Notes: generated from the sequence alone by a model not told the origin. A stretch of DNA of 64,000 bases from Acheta domesticus (GCA_031308135.1 JAHLJT010009436.1:120374608-120438607), one strand, 5' to 3'. Shown: positions 1 through 11,304, counted from the stretch's first letter. Made by a program: numbers and translations.

Positions 1-555
1 CTCTGCTGCGTATACAAATAAAGAAGGGAGAAAAATCCATTAGACCTCTCGGAAGCATCCCCCATCTCTTGAGGACTCCACGTGTATCCACGCCATTGTA
101 AACCCATCTCCCCCGGAACGAGAGCGCCTGCCGGCAGTCTGTCGCCCTCGCCGCCGCCGCCGCGTGCCTCCCCTCGCAATATTAAAACGACGCGGTTGGC
201 GCGGGCACCGCGTGCGCCGCCCGGAATGCGGCCGCGCGGCGCCGCGCCGCACCGCACCGCGTCGCGTCGCGGCGCCTCTTCGCTCCGCGCCGCGTGTAGC
301 GTCGCGTGGCGCCGCACTTGCGCGCGGGGTAATGGAGTCCTCCGCGACCCGCCGCAGTAAACATATTCGTGCACCCCCCCCGCCCCTCGCGGGATGTGCA
401 GCAGCCGCGGAGGGCGGCCGCCGTCTGGCGGGCCGGAGGAGGGCGGGGGAACGAGGCTGTGAGCGCTGCCCCCCGCCCCCGCACTCTCGATGCCGCGTAT
501 GCCTCGACGCCCGCTTCCCTCCATGCACTCAACAGCACTTCTCAAATCCAGAACC
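1..555. other. CpG-rich island without a credible gene
   Basis: About 115-530 is extremely GC- and CpG-rich, with gcc/gcg runs and short C tracts, inside AT-rich DNA. Open frames here are long on both strands only because stop codons are rare in such DNA; their translations are Arg/Ala/Pro-rich and match no family I know. No splice-bounded exon was found. It could be an unmethylated CpG island acting as promoter or enhancer, or simply a GC-rich tract. Confidence 0.6.
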
Positions 556-1657
556 AATATTATTATTATTTCCGATTTTTCACACTTTCTCTGCTTTAGC
601 AGGGAAAACTTTCACCTGTCCAACTGATGTTATAGGACTAGGCTCGGACTGAGCAGGAAGGAAATTCATCCTGACCTACATGAATGTCACTCATTTAAAA
701 ATTTTCTGACAATATGACATGTTTGAAGGAGGGTGGCTTTCTGGGCTTCGTCAAAGATATTTTTGATATTTAATTTCTCCAGATTTCTTTTAAAGTTCCT
801 GGTGACAACTCCTTCAGCTGATATAACCATGGGGAAATGGGAGACCTCGTGCAACTTCCAAATGTTTTTGAATTCAATTGCCAAGTTCTCATATTTGCTT
901 AATTTTTCCGCTTCGGACTTCCGCAAGTTGCGAGTCAAAGGGATTGCGACATCGATTACAGAAGCTGTTTTCTTTTCTTTGTCTATTATGAGGATATCAG
1001 GGCGGTTATGAACAACTGTTTTATCCGTCTTAATAGGCCGATCCCAGTACAAGACGTGCGTCTTCGTCTCGAGCACAGCATCTGGTTCATACTTGTAATA
1101 TGCTGGAGCATTATTCCCCAACATTCCAAATTTCATTCCTACTTCTCGGTGAATGAGTTTTGCCACTTGATTATGTCTGCCTAAATAGGCACTCTCTGAC
1201 AAAGTACTGCACCCAGCCATTATGTGTTCAATAGACTCTCCATTGTTACCACATCTTCTACATTTATCGATATCATTTGTTTTTAAGATATGTTTTTCAT
1301 AGTTTTTAGTTCTTATTACTCTGTCCTGAATGGCTGCTACAAAACCTTCAGTTTCCGGGTACAAGAGACCGTTGCTCAACCACTTCAAGGACGCAGATTT
1401 GTCAATCATAGGGTCCAACAGAGAGTTCGGAAATTTACCATGAAGTATCATTTGTTGCCAAATTTGTATTTCCTCCTTTAGAGTTGGTACTGTAGTATTC
1501 ATGTCTTGGGTGCTAAAATTAAGTGGTGTGTATCCATTGTCAGCTCTCACCACCTTCTGCACGAGAGAATCCTGAGACCTAAGTATAGCGTCTCTCATTT
1601 TTTGTTCTTGGGTTCTGCAGAGTTTAAAAATATTGAGTAACCCTCGACCACCTTCTC

Positions 1658-1660
<3 letters not shown>
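556..1660 (-). mobile_element. 5'-truncated R4/Dong-like non-LTR retrotransposon
   Basis: A minus-strand fragment keeps the 3' part of an R2-superclade non-LTR element: the end of its single ORF plus a roughly 115-bp 3' UTR. The fragment ends at a short att-repeat (556-571) on its 3' side and at a 50-bp (ATT)n tract (1660-1709) on its 5' side. R4/Dong elements are known to insert into TAA repeats, which fits both borders. The reverse transcriptase is missing through 5' truncation, which is common when target-primed reverse transcription stops early. Family assignment rests on the zinc knuckle and restriction-like endonuclease described in the ORF entry. Confidence 0.8.
687..1659 (-). pseudogene. 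C-terminal part of R4/Dong-like ORF: zinc knuckle plus restriction-like endonuclease
   Basis: From the first internal Met (1598) the frame gives 303 residues and a TGA stop at 687-689. It stays open upstream to about 1659, where it enters the microsatellite, so the Met is not the true start. Visible features: a CCHC knuckle at residues 113, 116, 125 and 130 (C-x2-C-x8-H-x4-C), as in R2-type elements; then the endonuclease with RPD at 199-201, a second acidic residue D216 in the VIDVAIP segment, and a downstream K..KY motif near 232-236. In intact elements this endonuclease nicks the target to prime reverse transcription. The retained portion is uninterrupted, suggesting modest age, but without the RT domain it cannot act alone. 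Confidence 0.82.

Positions 1661-1709
<49 letters not shown>
1660..1709. repeat. (ATT)n microsatellite
   Basis: About 16 perfect att units. It lies between the 5'-truncated end of the R4/Dong-like fragment and the 3' end of the minus-strand SINE, so it may be both the LINE target and the SINE tail. Confidence 0.95.
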
Positions 1710-1967
1710 GGCGTACCGGCCAAATTTTTTCTTCCATTTTACACGATTAACATGTATAATTTATAGAATCGGCTTTTAAGCTGTATCCTCGATACGACAA
1801 GGCTGTTACGCCTCGAAGTGTGAATTATGAGGTGATAGGATGATGATGAGAGGTGATGGGACAAACACAAATACGACCATCCCTACGCAGGACTCCAACT
1901 TGCAGTCTCCTCGGCGCAGACGACGGCTGCTGCAACCGTCTACGCCACGGGGCCGGCTCTACTACTC

Positions 1968-1968
<1 letters not shown>
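1710..1968 (-). mobile_element. tRNA-derived SINE with (AAT)n tail
   Basis: Read on the minus strand, the unit starts near 1968 and holds a perfect box A (TGGCGTAGACGG, plus positions 1936-1947). About 38 bp further on is a box B with one mismatch (GTTGGAGTCC, plus positions 1890-1899), giving the spacing of a pol III promoter. A roughly 180-bp body unrelated to tRNA follows and ends at 1710 in an (AAT)n tail. A short frame on the plus strand here is a shadow. Like the neighbouring LINE fragment it is bounded by ATT repeats on both sides, which suggests shared integration machinery (inference). Confidence 0.68.

Positions 1969-2017
<49 letters not shown>
1969..2017. repeat. (TTA)n microsatellite
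   Basis: About 16 perfect tta units directly at the 5' end of the SINE; the other half of the microsatellite pair bracketing it. Confidence 0.95.
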
Positions 2018-2183
2018 GTTATCGTTTATTTTTCACAGCTTCCTGGTACAAGTTGTAGGAGTCATACAGATATTTCTATCAAAGCATGACTTCCGTAGTA
2101 CAATAATTTTAATTAAACTAATCAGGGAGTAAACAATTCTACAAATATAAATTTTGACACTTAAATAATTTACAAATTAAAAG

Positions 2184-2214
<31 letters not shown>

Positions 2215-3230
2215 CCAACTATTGTTATTATTAATATTAGTTATTTATTGTGTTTATGTTTATACTTATTGATTAAACCTATCCTAAAATTGATGTGGGC
2301 CTATGTTTTGAAAAAATATTATTTAGTAATCAACCGTTCGTAAAAAAGCGTAAACTACAATAAATTATTTTTCAGTAGTCATGAATGGAAATTTGTACAC
2401 ATCTTTACTGTTTATTGATTGGAAAGTGTTACAGCAAAATATGCTTTGCCGTGCGCTTACCGCAAAGAAGTCATGGTCACATAATGACCATGGATACTGT
2501 AAAGAAATCAAAACACTGGCGCAACATAAATTAATATGGCTGCACCTTGTATTTTGATAATGGTCCCAAAGTACATACGTATGTGTTTTCATGAATTCGT
2601 TCTAAAAAAAAAATAATGCATGCAACTTGAACGAAAGGGTCTTTTAAAATTTTCGGGCACGGCTGTTATTGTCCGTCAACATTTTATTCCCACGCGAAAT
2701 ACACCCTTTCTGTGTTAGTTACTAGATAATTATTTAAAAATTCAAACAAATTTGGACAGCTATTCTTCTCAAAGGTCTTCTTGCCTATGTCCTATGATCG
2801 TTCTTATTTTGCAGATTTTATTCGCTCTTCTTCCTCATTTCTTCCGTCCTGTTTTTACGAAACGTTCACCCCTTTTGATGGCTAGTTTTCTCCAATTATT
2901 CCCATTCATCGCATACTTCTTTTGCACATGCAGTTTCCACCTTCCCACCATCTCGTTTTCCCTTTTTATTTCTACAATCCACCAAATTTTTCTCTCACCT
3001 TGCACATGTCCCCTCCGTATATAACTCCTTCCACTTCTTTTGTGTGCACTACATTTACATTCACCTCTAATATGAGAATCACTTACACATTATTATTATT
3101 TTTACTATATCAAAACTCCTCAACACTATTTCACCACACACTTAATTTAGAGTTATGTACAATCCGGTTTTCCGCGCTCACCACGTACACCAAAGCCACC
3201 GTACTTGCCCTCTTGTTTCTCCTCAGTACG
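2018..3230. other. AT-rich non-coding stretch
   Basis: Contains another short (ATT)n tract at 2191-2213 and a strongly pyrimidine-rich plus strand at about 2760-3110. Short open frames have no recognisable domain and low-complexity composition. The pyrimidine-rich part could be a decayed antisense transposon, but no motif supports this. Confidence 0.5.
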
Positions 3231-3600
3231 CCATAGGCTTTGTCTCTCTCCGCCTCATCCCCTCCCGCCGTTCTCAGTCTCCTCCGCTGCCCCCGCGGGA
3301 CGCACGTGCATGCTTCCCCTAACGCGATTACCCCGCGCCAAGATCCACTCTGTCGCCATGGCAACGCCGACGGCGAAGGAGCATGCAAATACAACGCAAT
3401 TGGCTTAACGGAATAATTGAACGGCGCACTCGTTGCCGACGGCGGTGGCGCCGCCTGGTCGCCGCCCGCGGGCGATCGCCCCCGCGAGAGCCATCGCCAC
3501 CGCGGCCACCCGGCGCCGGGGCGGGGGCGGGGGCGCTCGTCTTGAGTGGCCTTGACGCGAGAGCGGTCGAGGAGTGCTGCGATCTTCAAAGACGAAACGA
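3231..3600. other. CpG-rich island
   Basis: GC-rich block with gcc/ggc runs, densest at 3420-3545. Overlapping Arg/Pro-rich frames occur on both strands and no exon signals frame a conserved protein. Confidence 0.55.
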
Positions 3601-4330
3601 GGAGAAATTACGTAATGGCTACGATAATGCAAAAAGTGAACAAGTCCTTTATACTTACTGTAAACCTCAACATTGATTGCTAAAGGAAATAAAGTACACT
3701 GTAAATTAATCAAATAAAGGTCAAAATCATAAAGTATACTGTAAATTATGCAAAAGGAAGCCACAGATGAGAACGGAACGGTTCACTTCGATTTTTTGAC
3801 TCAATAAAAGGCAGATTGTTGTAACATGCTATAGAAAAGCAATTAGTGAAATATTCATATAAGGTTTATTGGATATTTCTTTAAAACCATTTAGAGAAGT
3901 CTGAAAACAATAAATCACAACCCAAATTCAGTCTTGACAAATGCAAAATTAAATTTATAAAACGTGTTTGGCATATTTTGAATATAAAAAAATTAATATT
4001 TATGCAATAAAACGCACCGCAATTGAGAAATGAAACATACATTAATTTCATTATGATAACCATGTATCGTTAAAAGGACGGGCAACGCCTCATTCTTAAA
4101 TGCCTGCAGAATGTTCTTTTTCATCTTCTATTCCTCTTCCTCTACTGCCTATCAGCGTCGGGTTAGCCAATTAACTTATCACTTTTTGCCCTATGCCTTT
4201 GTGTTTTACTTCACGTATTTTAGTTCCACTCCCATGGCATCCATCAGTTATATAGACTTCCCATGTTCCTCTAGGTCTTCCGGGTGGTCTTTTCCCTTCT
4301 GGAGAACATTCGCAGCCTCTAAAAGGCAGT
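3601..4330. other. AT-rich stretch, nothing recognised
   Basis: No domain, splice-bounded exon, RNA gene or repeat recognised on either strand. Confidence 0.5.
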
Positions 4331-4560
4331 CGTGGGGTACCGGTGAGGCGTAGTCCCGCTCCCGCGGGCGTCGCCGCCGTTGCCTACGCCAACCGGACCC
4401 CAAAGCGACTTTTCTGCCGCCCCCGCACGCTCCACCGCGACGTCTGCCCCGTCCTGCCCCGCCCTTGGTCCGAAAGTTCTGCGGGAGGAGCTTATGAGAG
4501 TGACGCTTCCCGCCCCCTCCGAGGACGCGGTCGCGGCGTTGCGGGCCCAGAGGAGAGCAA
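4331..4560. other. CpG-rich island
   Basis: Short GC-rich block, followed by a purine-rich plus-strand stretch (about 4670-4800) with gaga and ggag runs. No credible coding sequence. Confidence 0.5.
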
Positions 4561-5260
4561 GAATGAAAAGATTCTGATGTTATAGCCCAGCCAGCCAACT
4601 TCGCAGTCCTTCTCCAGTTCTCCGCCAATCCAGTGACGTACCCTTTCACGAATTTTCCGCCGATTTCGGAGATCTGGGGAGAGAGAGATAGCAGGAAAGG
4701 AAGCGGGCCCCGGGGCAGAAAAAGGTAAAAACGATGGAGAGTGGTGGGTGGAAGGAGGAAAGTTGGGGGTGAGGCAGATATTATGGTGAATGGAGGGAGC
4801 TGTGGGTGGTGGCGATGGTCGGCAAACATCTATTGGTGGATGCCGGAGGGTAGTAGACCTGGGGAGATAGAATGGAGAAAACGCACTGGGCGGTCGAAAG
4901 ACTGCTTCAGAAAGCGGAGCACTACTTTCCATTGTTGGCAACCTGCCCCAAAAGAGAAGGACCGCGGAAATAAACCCCACTCCGCTGATTAATGAGACGT
5001 CGATTCCTACGAATGTGTTTTAAATTCGTAAAGAAACTTCCTTTACTTCTTCAAAAGTGACAAGACTGAACAGAGGGAACAAAGAATAAAGTTCGATTAA
5101 AGATAAAACAAATCCTGAAGGACCATCCCATACTTTACAAAATCGCGATAACCATTCGCGGCTGGTCTCCCAACTTAGGAAACGCCGGGCTAACACAAAT
5201 CGTCGAGACGTGATTTCGAGAATTATTGTAAACAGGACGGCGAATAAAATTCTCGGGAAG
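4561..5260. other. Purine-rich then AT-rich stretch
   Basis: Plus strand is G/A-rich to about 4980, then AT-rich. Frames on both strands are low complexity; nothing recognised. Confidence 0.45.
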
Positions 5261-5700
5261 TTCGAAGTTCGTTCGCGTGACTTTCTTCGACTTGCCCGCC
5301 CGCGACGCTCTTAAAGCCTCGACAGACAAACGGGGCCACAAAGTGCGGGAGCAGCGGCCCCGGCGCCGAGGGTGAGTTGCCCTGCGCGGTGTCAAGTCCC
5401 GCCGCCCGCCCACGGGGCGCCCGCGACGCCGCTGATGGAGAGGCCGGCGGCAGTTTTACGACGCGTGGCGGAGGGCGCGGGCGGCGGCAGGGGGCGGGGC
5501 TGCGCGACGGAACGAGCGGCGCAGGTGCGAGTGGCGGGTTGCATGGCCCGGGGCAGGACGGGGGAGGGGGAGCGGCGTGCGAGCGACGTGCCGCCGGCGT
5601 CCAACTTCCCGCCCTGCGAACTCGCGCGCTTCTGCACCGCCAGGCGCCGTACCCATGCCACCCGAACGCGCCGCCGCCGCAGCCAATCATGATGATACAC
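5261..5700. other. CpG-rich island
   Basis: Very GC-rich with four or more overlapping frames on both strands, all Arg/Ala/Pro/Gly-rich. This is the signature of stop-poor DNA rather than a gene. Confidence 0.55.
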
Positions 5701-7540
5701 GCTCGCGACTTCATTTCTCGCCGCACCATCAAACCTATAGAGAGATGCATTTTCGGCAAATGTAAAAACAAATTGCACATGAGCATGTTCTTTTGGGATA
5801 TAAAGGAGAAATATTATTAAAGAGGAACGTAGATAAAATATTTAAAGAGAACTAGCAAAATTTTCAAATTTCGGCTTCACCACAAGACTTCCTCCGAAGT
5901 CGAAATGTGATGTCAAAACGTACTCTGACAATATCTCATCAACACACAGTGGGATATGCTTAACCTGAAACTAACATTAATGTCAGCACGGTTTTGCACT
6001 CAACCTTCTGGACTTTGTCCCTTCCAATAACGAGGGGGCAGAAGGCCTGCTACATTGATCACTGGAGACCGGATTTTTATATGATTAAATATTTTTTGTC
6101 TTTCTACTTACCGTTCTCAAAATTGTAACCTTGGAAAATCGTCTCTCTTCTGACACAATATCTAATTTTTTCGTTACATATTTTTACACATTTAGTACTG
6201 TATTACATATTTTACATATATAATTGTCACCTTTGAACAAATTTCAATTTTTCACAATTATTCACAAATTTTTCACAAAAATTCAACAATATTTTCACAT
6301 TTTTTTTATTCTATCAATTTTCTTGAATTTTATTAATTTTTTTTATGAAAATAAGTATTTCCAAAAAAATGAGCACTTTTTTCTACATTATTTGTGAAAT
6401 CTAGAGGTGAAAGCATCATTATCGACGCATTTCGTTACCTTTAACCTTACTTTCCAATATACTTTGGCGATCGCCGACGTGTAACACTTCGATTAGAATG
6501 TTGGCACCTGCAGTGATTATTCGCTGGTCGTAGATATCGCCATGAATTCTATTGCGTGTAGCCTGGCTCAAGGTACTATTTAGTAACCTTGCTTATATGC
6601 ACCTTGGTATCACTGTTAAACTACGGTCCTAGATAACAATAGACAAAACTTTTACTACTGACGGGAAAGTTGTATGATGCAAAGTGTGCATCAACATGTG
6701 CTCTACAAATGATTTTTAAACGTTTATATTATTTTTAATATTTGTAAGGAATTTTTTATAAATGTAAATTCGTATTTTGCAACTATTTTATAATTGGAGT
6801 ATTGTAATGTTACATACTATATCCGATTCTACATACATTTACATATTTTTACTGTTTTCTTTACATATTTATGTACATTTTTGATGTTCCACACAACATA
6901 CTTTTCCGGCCTCTATTGATCACTGTCCTCGGCGCGCCAAGCCTTCTCATTTATGAAACAATAGATTTGTCCCAATTAAAATATTAATTAAATATATTCC
7001 GTCGAAAATAAAGCGTTATCTTTCCGCACGTCAGTAAACGATAACATTATCACGATGAAAATGCGACAACGCAAAATACTGCATGTATAACTATGTTTAC
7101 ATACGAATGTTGAGAATATTCACGAACAAAAAATTTCTAACAGAAGAAAACTGGTCATAGAATATAAGTTTAAAAATTTATTTTATTACAATCTTTGCAA
7201 TTAATTCAAAGAACAAAATCAAAAGAAATGAAAAGTAAAATAAGCGAATTTCTCTTACTAGATTGGAAAGTGTGAGGATACATATTAAAATTACGATGTG
7301 TAATCGTAACGTGAATCGTTCGTGAACTCGCTAATGAACATTTTAAAACATCGTAAGATTGTTGGCAATAAATTTACAATTTTTTATAATTTTAAATAAG
7401 TTAAAATCATAATATTCAAAGGAATAGACAGTCCATGTCAAATAATAACGTCAAGAAGTTTATTTGAAGCATTAAAAAAAACAAAAAAGAAGCGTAATAT
7501 TCACAAGTCATTCAACATCATGCGACAAACATTTTAATTT
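5701..7540. other. AT-rich stretch bounded by a short direct repeat
   Basis: Mostly AT-rich with many acatattt-type low-complexity runs (6160-6360 and 6780-6890). The 11-mer ATTGATCACTG occurs in the same orientation near 6053 and near 6915, each between GGCCT and CGG, enclosing a moderately complex core (about 6400-6660). This may mark the ends of an old mobile element, but no coding or terminal structure confirms it. Confidence 0.35.
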
Positions 7541-8000
7541 CGTGAAAGGGACCAAGTGGACAATTATCTCGCTACGAGTCTCATGTGAAACGCAAGGACG
7601 GCTTCTCTCTCCAAGAAGATCCGGGAGTCTCATTGGCGGGCAGCGCTCTCCGCGGGTGAGAATCCGTTTCGTCTCCGCAGCCGACGGGGCTCGCGCCCCG
7701 CGCCGCGCCGCGCCGCGCCAGGAGCGCGTGCCCGCTGATGCACGGGCAACTTGTGGCTTCCGCGGGCCCCGTGCTGCACCGCCGCGCCGCTCACCTTTCG
7801 CCCCGGCCGCGGCCGCGACGCGCCGAGTTACGGCCGGCGCGGACTTCCTGGCTAACTCCGGCTACTTGCGCGGAAGCCTTTTCTGGCGTGCGTTTCGTTG
7901 TTCCCGGGCAGCAAGGTCGTTTGCCAGCGAATGAAGTGCACGGCGAGCAACGGTCCTCTCCGCGCACAACCCGCCAAGAGATTGAGTACCTCCCCAACGA
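7541..8000. other. CpG-rich island
   Basis: Densest at 7620-7870 (gccgcgccgcgcc-type runs). No conserved protein. It is the island nearest the furin exon, downstream of it on the gene strand, so it is probably intronic if that gene continues left. Confidence 0.5.
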
Positions 8001-9020
8001 ACGTGTTTCGCGGGCTTATAACTTGCAAGAAGCTTTCCTTCGTAGTCACGGTTGTATTCATATATTCCATACGCGTCTACGGAGAGGAAACGATGTATAA
8101 AGTTCCGCCTACAAAAAAAGATGGAGATAAAATCCGCCAATAAATTGAAACAAAATTTCATCATCCCTGCTTCCGACAGAAAATCATATCGAAGGCAATA
8201 GCGACGTCAATCGATATCGATAAGATATTGACTGAAATATACTGTATTCATATTACGCAATCTCCGCCGTTAACGTTTCACGTATTTTTAAGTTAAATGT
8301 TTCGGAAGGAAGTTTGATTCTCTAAAAACCAGTACTGGATATAAACTCACCTTTTGCACTCCAGTATATATTTCACTCCAAAGACGAAATACAGGCTAAT
8401 CTAGAAACCTCTGTTAATACTCGTATATTTTCATTCCCTATATTAACGTTCAAAACAAGATCAACACAATAGAAAAATTACAAATTGATATATTTATGGC
8501 ACATCAAAGAATATGAAATGGTTGTTAAATATTGTACAAGTTTGACTGTGAATTTAAAATTAAAGATTCGTTTGTTTAAACAAGATTTTGAGAAGATTAA
8601 GTTTGAGTAAGGTCAATACGGTATCTCATCGCGTCGACAACCAAGTACAAGAAAATCATATGTAGAGTCAAACTGGCACTTGCCGAGAAATAAAAATATT
8701 TTTCCATTGTACGACATTTCGCATTCCAGTGGAAAACAGTGAGCCGTTCTCTGATTTCCTTCTTAACAATTCCGTTCAATTCTAATTCTAGTGCTGTTTT
8801 CTACTTTCGCCTTGCTTGACCTATCGTCACAACATTTACGTCTTACTGTCATTCAAAATCAGTTAATTCTACTTTCAAAATTCATATTATATGTATATTT
8901 CACACACATTATGGTTGCTTTTACTACGAACAAAAATAGTTACACTACTTATCGAATACAAAACGATTCACCACACCTTGATGTAGAAGTATCCAATGCA
9001 GAGAAGGAGCATCCACTTAC
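8001..9020. other. AT-rich stretch, probable intron of the furin-like gene
   Basis: Follows the donor site of the 9021-9125 exon on the minus strand. No further exon of the convertase (next expected: the end of the prodomain with its multibasic cleavage site) was found between here and position 1. Confidence 0.4.
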
Positions 9021-9125
9021 CTCTGGTTCGTCGCTGAGCTTCCGATGGTGTTCCTCGTTGGGAGTCAGCGACCTCTTGTGAACGCGGCGATGCTCGAAAA
9101 GGTAAAAGTTCGGAAGGCTGCCAAT
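9021..9125 (-). CDS. Internal exon of a furin-like proprotein convertase (prodomain part)
   Basis: Minus-strand exon of exactly 105 nt (35 codons, phase 0 at both ends). It follows an acceptor ending in tgtgtttcag and precedes a consensus donor gtaagt. The peptide begins IGSLPNFYLFEH, continues HRRVHKRSL and ends SDEPE. This matches the middle of the furin prodomain, where insect and vertebrate furins have a GQ-I...YYFxH...V.KRSL segment, before the Val-x-Trp-x-x-Gln-Gln stretch preceding the activating multibasic site. Furins are Golgi subtilisin-like serine proteases that cleave precursors after basic residues; the prodomain is an intramolecular chaperone and inhibitor. The catalytic, P and membrane segments lie in exons not present here. 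The HKR residues visible here belong to the prodomain rather than the catalytic site. Fur1 versus Fur2 cannot be decided from 35 residues. Flanking introns appear longer than 9 kb on the left and possibly very long on the right. Confidence 0.82.
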
Positions 9126-9778
9126 CTGAAACACAAAAACAACACGATTATGAGGGTTTGTTTGCATAGCAATATTTTCCTGTCATTCTCGTTACAGATT
9201 TTACATTCAAAGAACAAATTTCCCTGTTTTCTGTGTCCATTATCATTTACGTAGATACATGGTCCAAACATTTCAATAATTCAACGTCATTTCACGATAA
9301 CTAGATTAATAATACGGGACAAGTAAAAGAAATTACATGCCGTGACGTGAACGTATGAAACTGCATAATACATACGTACACGTCATTAATCGACCCGGCG
9401 GTTGTGTTACGTTACTCTGGTTTCCAGAGCGAATCGCTCATATTAAAGAGAAAACTGACAATAAAATATGAGACAATGTATGGTGAAGTATGTCATTCGA
9501 TCTAATCGTGCAATGAGTCAAAACTGAACTTTCATTTTACATGCAAAAATCAACAAATTGTTATTACATAAATCATTCCGATATCGCAGCAATGAACAAT
9601 AATGGTTTTTAATCTACAAATGTACAAACCGATGTAAGGTAAATGACTGTTTTCATCACTTTCATTACATTAACGAAAATTTAAAAAAATTAAAAAAATA
9701 AAAATAAAAAAACGGACGGATCAGAAAAATATTTTTGTACATTTGCACGGAATTTAATAAAATTATTTACTTAAACCA
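9126..9778. other. Intronic AT-rich stretch upstream of the furin exon
   Basis: Begins, on the minus strand, with the polypyrimidine-like tract and AG acceptor next to the exon. Nothing else recognised. Confidence 0.45.
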
Positions 9779-9820
9779 AATATTATTGTTATTATTTATT
9801 ATTATTATTATTATTATTAT
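9779..9820. repeat. (ATT)n microsatellite, slightly interrupted
   Basis: Around 13 att/tta units with one or two interruptions, adjacent to the mariner-like relic. Confidence 0.9.
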
Positions 9821-10250
9821 GCGACTAAGAAATGGCGCATTGAATGTACAAGGAATGCCTTTTTTCAACCTCTGATGGAATATAACAAAAAGACAAGAGT
9901 AAGAGTGCAAAATTTAATTCCAAAGCTATGTAGAAACATGGCTACTATTCTCAAGAACCACAAAAATTCAAAGATTTGTCTTTTCTGCCAACAAGCTGGA
10001 CGAACGTTGCCGCCAAAGATGTGAGAAGGATTAGAACTTTGCTTTGAAGCTCCTCACTGGTCTGGAAGCTTTAACTTCCTAGCACATTCGTCATTTCGAC
10101 GATGGGACAAAACTAACAAGTTGCTAAAAAGGATCCATGAGATGAAGCACGTCCAATTTGCCATAGAAGTTGTTTGGCTAAAGCAGAACTGTGAGCGTGA
10201 GCGTTGTCACGAATGAGAACATCTCCACGAAGCCAGCTTGCCTACTTTAT
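9821..10250 (-). mobile_element. Degraded mariner/Tc1-like transposase relic
   Basis: On the minus strand, about 10235-10130 reads through SWLRGDVLIRDNAHAHSS and ALAKQLLWQIGR. This resembles the region around the second catalytic Asp of mariner transposases (hydrophobic-x-DNAxxH, then ELLxxFGW). Downstream, toward 9821, the frame is broken by stops and shifts; only scattered resemblance remains and the expected PYSPDL block is not visible. No terminal inverted repeats were identified. Probably an old, dead copy; the superfamily is fairly likely but the exact family is not determined. Confidence 0.45.
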
Positions 10251-10321
10251 TGCTTGAGTGTTTTATCATATACTCGACTTAATTGTTTTGTGAATTTACA
10301 CTCCAAATATTCCCTTTCCCT

Positions 10322-10860
10322 TCTTTTTACTTTCTCTACTCCGTAGCGAGAAAGTTATGTAATGCTGCGCGAAAAACTGGGAATTATCGACAGAAAACCC
10401 TTATTACAAGGCCCTGGTAACAAAAAAGTGGGAAAATCCCGTTGTTAAATTTAGAAAAAAAATTCTGTATCACGTGATGTAGCCACAATCCATATTTTGT
10501 GTCCAAAACTCGACTGACGGCAAAACAGTCTGTCCATCCGTCAACAACGCTAACAGCTAAGCTGTTCAGACGATATTCTCCAAAATTGATATTCCCCTAT
10601 CGATCTGTCTGATGTCGCGGTCTCTTGGAATTTGAAACCGATATTTTAATTTTGGAGGGTACTTTACATGAAGTCCTTGGGCCAAAAAAATTGCTCCATT
10701 GTTTTTAACTAATTTCGTAATGAAATCTGTTCCTTGAGGATAGATTTGGAAATAGAATCATACAGAATTTTTCGAAAATTTTATTACTTTTCGCGTAATT
10801 TTGTGTTAAATACGGGCGAAATACTACGAGCTGTTTCAGCACTTCTAATGTAAAAAAGCT
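10322..10860 (+). repeat. Unclassified dispersed repeat, copy 1 (forward)
   Basis: Starts at a ctttttactttct segment with a cgtagcgagaaag block, then gttatgtaatgctgcgcg, ggccctggtaac, an acaatccatattt segment, a gtccatccgtc segment, and gaaaccgatattttaatt near 10640. The same blocks occur in the same order, reverse-complemented, at 12460-13203. Several mismatches and indels separate the copies, so this is an old multicopy family. No coding capacity or terminal repeats recognised. Confidence 0.7.
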
Positions 10861-11304
10861 AATATAATTATTCAGTTTGCACTTAGCGGTAACGTCAGTA
10901 ATATGCCTACCAGCTTTCTTCATATGCCAACAGCTCAGCTAAAATTGGCAATACGGCGTCGGTAGAAGCAGATACTATAATTTATGACGAAAGATAAGCG
11001 CAACCGCCCAATGGATTCTGAAAACATAGCTGTCTGACGGGTTAACATCTCGGAGGTTAAAACACGGCCTTTTTATTTGCAGACGGTTAAGTTATTTTTT
11101 TCACAACCGGCAGTAGAAGCCGGTTTCTAGGCTAAGAGGAACTTGTGGGCAAACAGAAAAGCGAACAATGGAAAGTTGCGCACAAAAGAAGATTATTATA
11201 TAAGAAGTAACGTTAGAAAACTGCTAAAGAAGACGCCGGAATGCGAAAGACAGAGTTGAAGAAAAAAACAGAAAGGAAGGCATGGCTCCGGGGATTGAAG
11301 GTGG
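10861..11304. other. Unclassified stretch before the duplicated block
   Basis: AT-rich, leading into the CpG island at 11290. Single-copy in this window (the copy-B counterpart lies beyond the N gap). Nothing recognised. Confidence 0.4.

Noticed and set aside
1840..2089. Two plus-strand frames ending in poly-Tyr or poly-Ile
   Set aside because: Shadows of the minus-strand SINE and the (TTA)n microsatellite.
2752..3236. Hydrophobic frames resembling membrane proteins
   Set aside because: Produced by pyrimidine-rich DNA; two overlapping frames give the same kind of peptide and neither has a domain.
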